From Pseudoduganella namucuonensis (GTDB lineage Bacteria; Pseudomonadota; Gammaproteobacteria; Burkholderiales; Burkholderiaceae_D): 64,000 nucleotides of DNA. Location: positions 124,001 through 188,000 of the forward strand of contig NZ_FPBO01000009.1 in NCBI RefSeq assembly GCF_900116645.1. Reading direction: 5' to 3'. The notes beneath the pieces are model-generated. The model saw only the letters and a program-made list of their open reading frames with translations. It was not told the DNA's origin and made no database searches. Of this stretch, positions 60,653 through 64,000 are shown piece by piece; the stretch's first letter is position 1; every line of letters starts with the position of its first letter. A program made the position numbers and the translations under genes.

Positions 60653-62812
60653 TTAGTAGCGGAACGTCACGTCCACGCCATAGCGGCGCGGGTACGGCAC
60701 GGTGGTGAACTTCGTCTGCGACGTCGGGTCCAGCACGATGCCGGTGGGATTGCGGTTGTCGCTCAGATTTTTACCATACACCGCCACTTCGACCTTTTTC
60801 GATGGACTGAGCAGGGCCACGCGGGCCGCCACGTCGCGCGTCACGCCCACGCGCGACTTCGGCGCGTTGGTGGCGAGGAAGTACTGCTCGCCGACCAGGC
60901 TGGCGTCGCCGTGGAAGCTCAGCTTGTAGCCGCCGGCGACCAGCATGTTGTAGTCGATGCCGGCGTTGGCGGTGTAGCGGGGCGCCTCGATCATGCGCTT
61001 GCCCGACAGGTCGGCGCCGTTCAGCAGCAGCGAACGATAGGTGCCGTCCAGCAGGCCGACGCTGGCGTTGAAGCGCAGGTCGCGGGTGGCCTGCAGCATC
61101 GCTTCGAATTCCGCGCCGGTGATCTGCGACTGCCCTGCGTTGACCAGTTGCTGCGAGCTGATGCCGACCACGTTCAGGAATTGCTGCTGCTTGAAGTCGT
61201 AGCGGAAGGCGGACGCGTTCAAGGTCAGCTTGCGGTCCAGCACCTGCGACTTCACGCCCACCTCGAAGGAGTTCAGGTACTCCGGCTTGGCCACGTTCAG
61301 GTCCGCCGCGTTGGTCAGCGCGCCGCCGTTGAAGGCGCTGCTGCGGTAGCCGCGCGCGTAGTGGCCGTAGACCATCAGGTCGCGCGTGACCTTCATGCTG
61401 GCGCCCAGGCGGCCGGTGGGCTTGGCGTCGCTGTAGCTCAGGGTGGGCTGCACCGGGATGATGGGGGTGACGTGGAAACCGCTCAGGTCGCCCTCGTCGC
61501 GCGTGTAGCGCAGGCCGCCGTAGACGGTGACGCGTTCGTCCACGTCGTAGGTGCCGTCCACGTAGGCGGCGTGGGAACGGCGCTCCTGGTGGTAGCGCTG
61601 GCCCAGGATCGGCAGCACCGGCGGGCCGCCGAAGATGGTGTAGGTGGTGCCGATGTCGACGTTGTCGCGCTGGTGGTAGACGCCGGCGATGAACTGGAAC
61701 GGGCCGTCGAAGGAGCTGGAGAAGCGCAGGTCCTGGCTGAACTCGTGCGTCTTCGAGCGGAAGTCGATGTGCAGCAGCGGGTCCATGGTGCCGTCCGCGT
61801 CCACCAGGTTCAGGAAGCGGCCGTTCAGGAAGGAGGTGATGGAGGTGATGGTGCCGAAGTCCAGGCTCTTGTTCAGCGTCAGGTAGCCGCCGCTGCCGCG
61901 CACCTCGATGACGCCGGAGCGGTCGGTGGCCACTTCGCGGTCGCCCAGGCGGGCGCCGGTGAAGGGATTGACGCGCGGGTCCTTGCCGTTGGCGTTCAAG
62001 CCGTTCGCCGCCAGGCCCTCGTTGGTCGCGCCGATGGCTTCCGGGTTGTTGTTGACCGCGAACAGGCGCAGCGTGCCGGTGAGGCCGTCGTCGCCCTTGT
62101 AGCCCAGCGTCAGGCGCATGGCCTTGCGTTCGATGTTGGACAGGTCGTGCCCGGCCGGGTTGACGTTCTTGATGTAGCCGTCCGACCGCGCGCCAGTGAA
62201 AGCCAGGCGCGCGCTCAGGCGGTTCTCGATCAGCGGCACTTCCACCATGCCCTTGGCCTCGCGGTAGTTGTTGCTGCCCACGCCCAGCGTCAGTTCGCCC
62301 TGCTGGCGGAAGGTCGGCTTCCTGGAGATGAAGTTCACCGCGCCGGCCGTGGTGTTCTTGCCGAACAGCGTGCCCTGCGGGCCGCGCAGCACCTCCACCC
62401 GCTCGACGTCGAAGATCTGCGCGCCGCCCAGGTATTGGGCGCCGACGTAGACCTCGTCGAAGAAGGCGCCGGTGGGCGAGATGGCGTTCAGGTTGAACTC
62501 GGAGCTGGAGATGCCGCGCAGCGAGAACTTGGGCTGCGATTCGTCGCCCAGGGTGGACACGCGCAGGTTGGCCACCAGGCGGGCGATCTCCGTGCCGGTG
62601 TCCAGCTTGGCGTTGGCCAGCGACTGGGCGTTCATCACATTGACCGACACCGGCACCTCCTGCAGGAACTGCTCCCGTTTCTGGGCGGTGACCACGACCT
62701 TGTTTTCGTCCGCGATGTGGTTGGCCGGCGCGGGGGCTTGCTGGGCGTGGGCGCTGGCCGCCATGCCGAGCACCGCCACGGTGCCGAGTACATTCTTTTT
62801 GGTGTTGCGCAT
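60653..62812 (-). CDS. TonB-dependent outer-membrane receptor
   Basis: A 719-residue receptor. Seen: signal ending ASAHA, TonB box-like KVVVTAQK, a plug domain with VEVLRGPQGTLFGKNTTAGAVNFISRKP, and beta-barrel ending in a C-terminal aromatic (DVTFRY). No STN signalling domain. The family occurs beside catabolic clusters for hydrophobic compounds. AAAGGAG precedes ATG. Its co-direction with acyl-CoA ligase, lipase and glp genes suggests lipid or fatty-acid uptake rather than siderophore uptake. Confidence 0.88.
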   Translation of the reverse strand: MRNTKKNVLGTVAVLGMAASAHAQQAPAPANHIADENKVVVTAQKREQFLQEVPVSVNVMNAQSLANAKLDTGTEIARLVANLRVSTLGDESQPKFSLRGISSSEFNLNAISPTGAFFDEVYVGAQYLGGAQIFDVERVEVLRGPQGTLFGKNTTAGAVNFISRKPTFRQQGELTLGVGSNNYREAKGMVEVPLIENRLSARLAFTGARSDGYIKNVNPAGHDLSNIERKAMRLTLGYKGDDGLTGTLRLFAVNNNPEAIGATNEGLAANGLNANGKDPRVNPFTGARLGDREVATDRSGVIEVRGSGGYLTLNKSLDFGTITSITSFLNGRFLNLVDADGTMDPLLHIDFRSKTHEFSQDLRFSSSFDGPFQFIAGVYHQRDNVDIGTTYTIFGGPPVLPILGQRYHQERRSHAAYVDGTYDVDERVTVYGGLRYTRDEGDLSGFHVTPIIPVQPTLSYSDAKPTGRLGASMKVTRDLMVYGHYARGYRSSAFNGGALTNAADLNVAKPEYLNSFEVGVKSQVLDRKLTLNASAFRYDFKQQQFLNVVGISSQQLVNAGQSQITGAEFEAMLQATRDLRFNASVGLLDGTYRSLLLNGADLSGKRMIEAPRYTANAGIDYNMLVAGGYKLSFHGDASLVGEQYFLATNAPKSRVGVTRDVAARVALLSPSKKVEVAVYGKNLSDNRNPTGIVLDPTSQTKFTTVPYPRRYGVDVTFRY

Positions 62813-62851
62813 TGTTGTCTCCTTTGTTGTAGTTGTAGTGCCGCTGGCAAA

Positions 62852-62915
62852 AAACCAGCGGCAAAATCAGGGGTCAGACCCGCGGGGTCTGACCCCGGTT
62901 TTCGCTTGTGGTTTT
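62852..62915. repeat. 64-bp palindromic element, copy B, at the 3' end of the acyl-CoA ligase gene
   Basis: Same layout as 6030-6093: AAACCAGCGGCAA, five bases, arms GGGGTCAGACCC / GGGTCTGACCCC (62870-62896) around a 3-base loop, and a two-GGTTTT tail. It encodes the last residues and the stop codon of the ligase. A further hairpin GCCGCTGG/CCAGCGGC at 62840-62862 overlaps its left end. Confidence 0.75.
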
Positions 62916-64000
62916 GATCAGGTGGTCGCGGTACCGCTCCCTGATTCTGTTTTTCTGCACCTTGCCGGTGGGCCCCATGGGCAGGCTGTCGACGAACACC
63001 ACGTCGTCCGGTATCCACCAGCGCGCCACCTTGCCCTCGAAGTGCGCCAGCAGCGCGTCGCGCTCCAGCGCGCAGCCGGGCTTGCGCACCACCACCAGCA
63101 AGGGCCGCTCCTCCCACTTGGGATGCGCCACCGCGACGCACGCCGCCTGCAGCACCGACGCGTGCGCCATGGCGATGTTTTCGAGGTCGATGGAGCCTAT
63201 CCACTCGCCGCCGGATTTGATGAGGTCCTTGCTGCGGTCCGTGATGCGCATGTAGCCGTCGGCGCTGATGGTGGACACGTCGCCGGTGGGGAACCAGCCG
63301 TCGACGACGGCGGAGCCGGGCGGCTGCTGGAAGTAGGCGTCCACCACCCACGGGCCGCGCACCATCAGGTGGCCGAAGGTCTGGCCGTCCCAAGGCAGCT
63401 CGGCGCCGTCGTCGTCGACGATCTTCATGTCGACGCCGAACGGCACCCGGCCCTGGGCCTGCAGCAGCAGGCGCTGTTCCGCCGGCGGCAGCGCAGCGTG
63501 GTGCGCCTGCAGCGTGCACACGGTGGCGATGGGCGAAATCTCGGTCATGCCGAAGGCGTGGATCACCTGCACGCCGTAGTCGTCGCGGAAGGCGTCCATC
63601 AGCGCGGGCGGGCAGGCGGAGCCGCCGATCACGGTGCGCGCGAACGTGGAGAAGCGCAGGCCGTTGCCGCGCACGTGGTTCAGCAGGCCGAGCCAGATGG
63701 TGGGCACGCCGGCGGAGAAGGTCACGCCCTCCCGCTCGAACAGCTCGTGCAGCGAGGCGCCGTCCAGCGCGGGGCCGGGCAGCACCAGCTTGGCGCCCAC
63801 CAGCGCCGCCGAGTAGGGCAGGCCCCAGGCGTTCACATGGAACATGGGCACCACCGGCATCACGCAGTCGCGCGCCGACAGGTTGAGCATGTCCGGCGCC
63901 ACGGAGGCGTAGGAGTGCAGCATGGTGGAGCGGTGCGAGTACAGCACGCCCTTGGGATTGCCGGTGGTGCCGGAGGTGTAGCACAGGCCGGAGGCGGCGT
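62874..64000 (-). CDS. Fatty acyl-CoA synthetase (AMP-binding), partial
   Basis: The C-terminal 375 residues of a ligase whose start is right of base 64000. Seen: the ATP-binding motif TSGTTGNPKG at the window edge, GSACPPAL, FGMTEISPI, WFPTGDVSTISADGYM, RSKDLIKSGGEWIG and the A10 Lys in PMGPTGKVQKNR. Resembles medium/long-chain fatty acyl-CoA ligases (AlkK group). Its last 14 residues and stop come from the 64-bp palindromic element. First gene of the lipid/glycerol set. Confidence 0.88.
   Translation of the reverse strand, partial: AASGLCYTSGTTGNPKGVLYSHRSTMLHSYASVAPDMLNLSARDCVMPVVPMFHVNAWGLPYSAALVGAKLVLPGPALDGASLHELFEREGVTFSAGVPTIWLGLLNHVRGNGLRFSTFARTVIGGSACPPALMDAFRDDYGVQVIHAFGMTEISPIATVCTLQAHHAALPPAEQRLLLQAQGRVPFGVDMKIVDDDGAELPWDGQTFGHLMVRGPWVVDAYFQQPPGSAVVDGWFPTGDVSTISADGYMRITDRSKDLIKSGGEWIGSIDLENIAMAHASVLQAACVAVAHPKWEERPLLVVVRKPGCALERDALLAHFEGKVARWWIPDDVVFVDSLPMGPTGKVQKNRIRERYRDHLIKTTSENRGQTPRV

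Overview
The window is a GC-rich stretch of a Gram-negative chromosome. It carries a GlrK/GlrR two-component system, a Burkholderiales-type porin, a Bug/TctC receptor, an RND efflux system and many tightly overlapping operons. Gene content and codon use suggest a betaproteobacterium of the Oxalobacteraceae (Massilia/Duganella-like). That placement is inferred from protein families; no rRNA or marker phylogeny is available here.

Layout. 1-6.8 kb (minus strand): a glrK-lipoprotein-glrR signalling operon (glrR runs off the left edge), a methyl-accepting chemotaxis protein, and a TctD/TctE-type response regulator and kinase. 7.0-14.3 kb (plus): porin, orphan Bug/TctC receptor, a complete ABC importer of the ferric/organophosphate family (binding protein, fused permease, ATPase) and an AbrB-family membrane protein. 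14.4-33.4 kb (plus): the centrepiece, an aryl polyene (APE) gene cluster with chain-length factor, acyltransferase, two ACPs, a COG4648 membrane protein, an AMP ligase fused to an ApeI-type dehydratase, a methyltransferase, separate glycosyltransferase and acyltransferase, a MIO ammonia-lyase, thioesterase, LolA-like protein, MMPL exporter, lipoprotein, two ketosynthases, a dehydratase, a ketoreductase, a second methyltransferase, a lipoprotein, a small periplasmic protein and a 4'-phosphopantetheinyl transferase. Nearly every junction overlaps by a few bases, so it reads as one operon behind one AT-rich leader.

33.4-38.8 kb (minus): DUF2145, a small exported protein, and the DUF3999/DUF2339 pair. 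38.9-41.6 kb (plus): an HTH regulator and a lysophospholipid transporter-acyltransferase fusion. 41.7-44.8 kb (minus): a KaiC-like double-ATPase gene followed by a hybrid histidine kinase. 45-53.7 kb: a lipoprotein, a three-gene RND efflux operon with a palindromic operator in its promoter, a GNAT acetyltransferase, a TetR repressor and a fumarylacetoacetate hydrolase-family enzyme. 53.8-55.8 kb: a sirtuin, a small coiled-coil membrane protein, tRNA-Pro(GGG) and an orphan TadE-like pseudopilin. 55.8-64 kb (minus): an acyl-CoA ligase (cut by the right edge), TonB-dependent receptor, monoacylglycerol-lipase-like hydrolase, TetR regulator, glpD and glpK, which together look like an operon that imports a lipid, hydrolyses it, and feeds fatty acid and glycerol into metabolism.

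The most distinctive observations are the APE cluster variant (ApeH-ApeI fusion, ammonia-lyase with an unusual selectivity pair), a 64-bp palindromic element present twice with the same internal layout and each time forming the end of a coding region, the lipid/glycerol operon, and several unexplained operator-like repeats.
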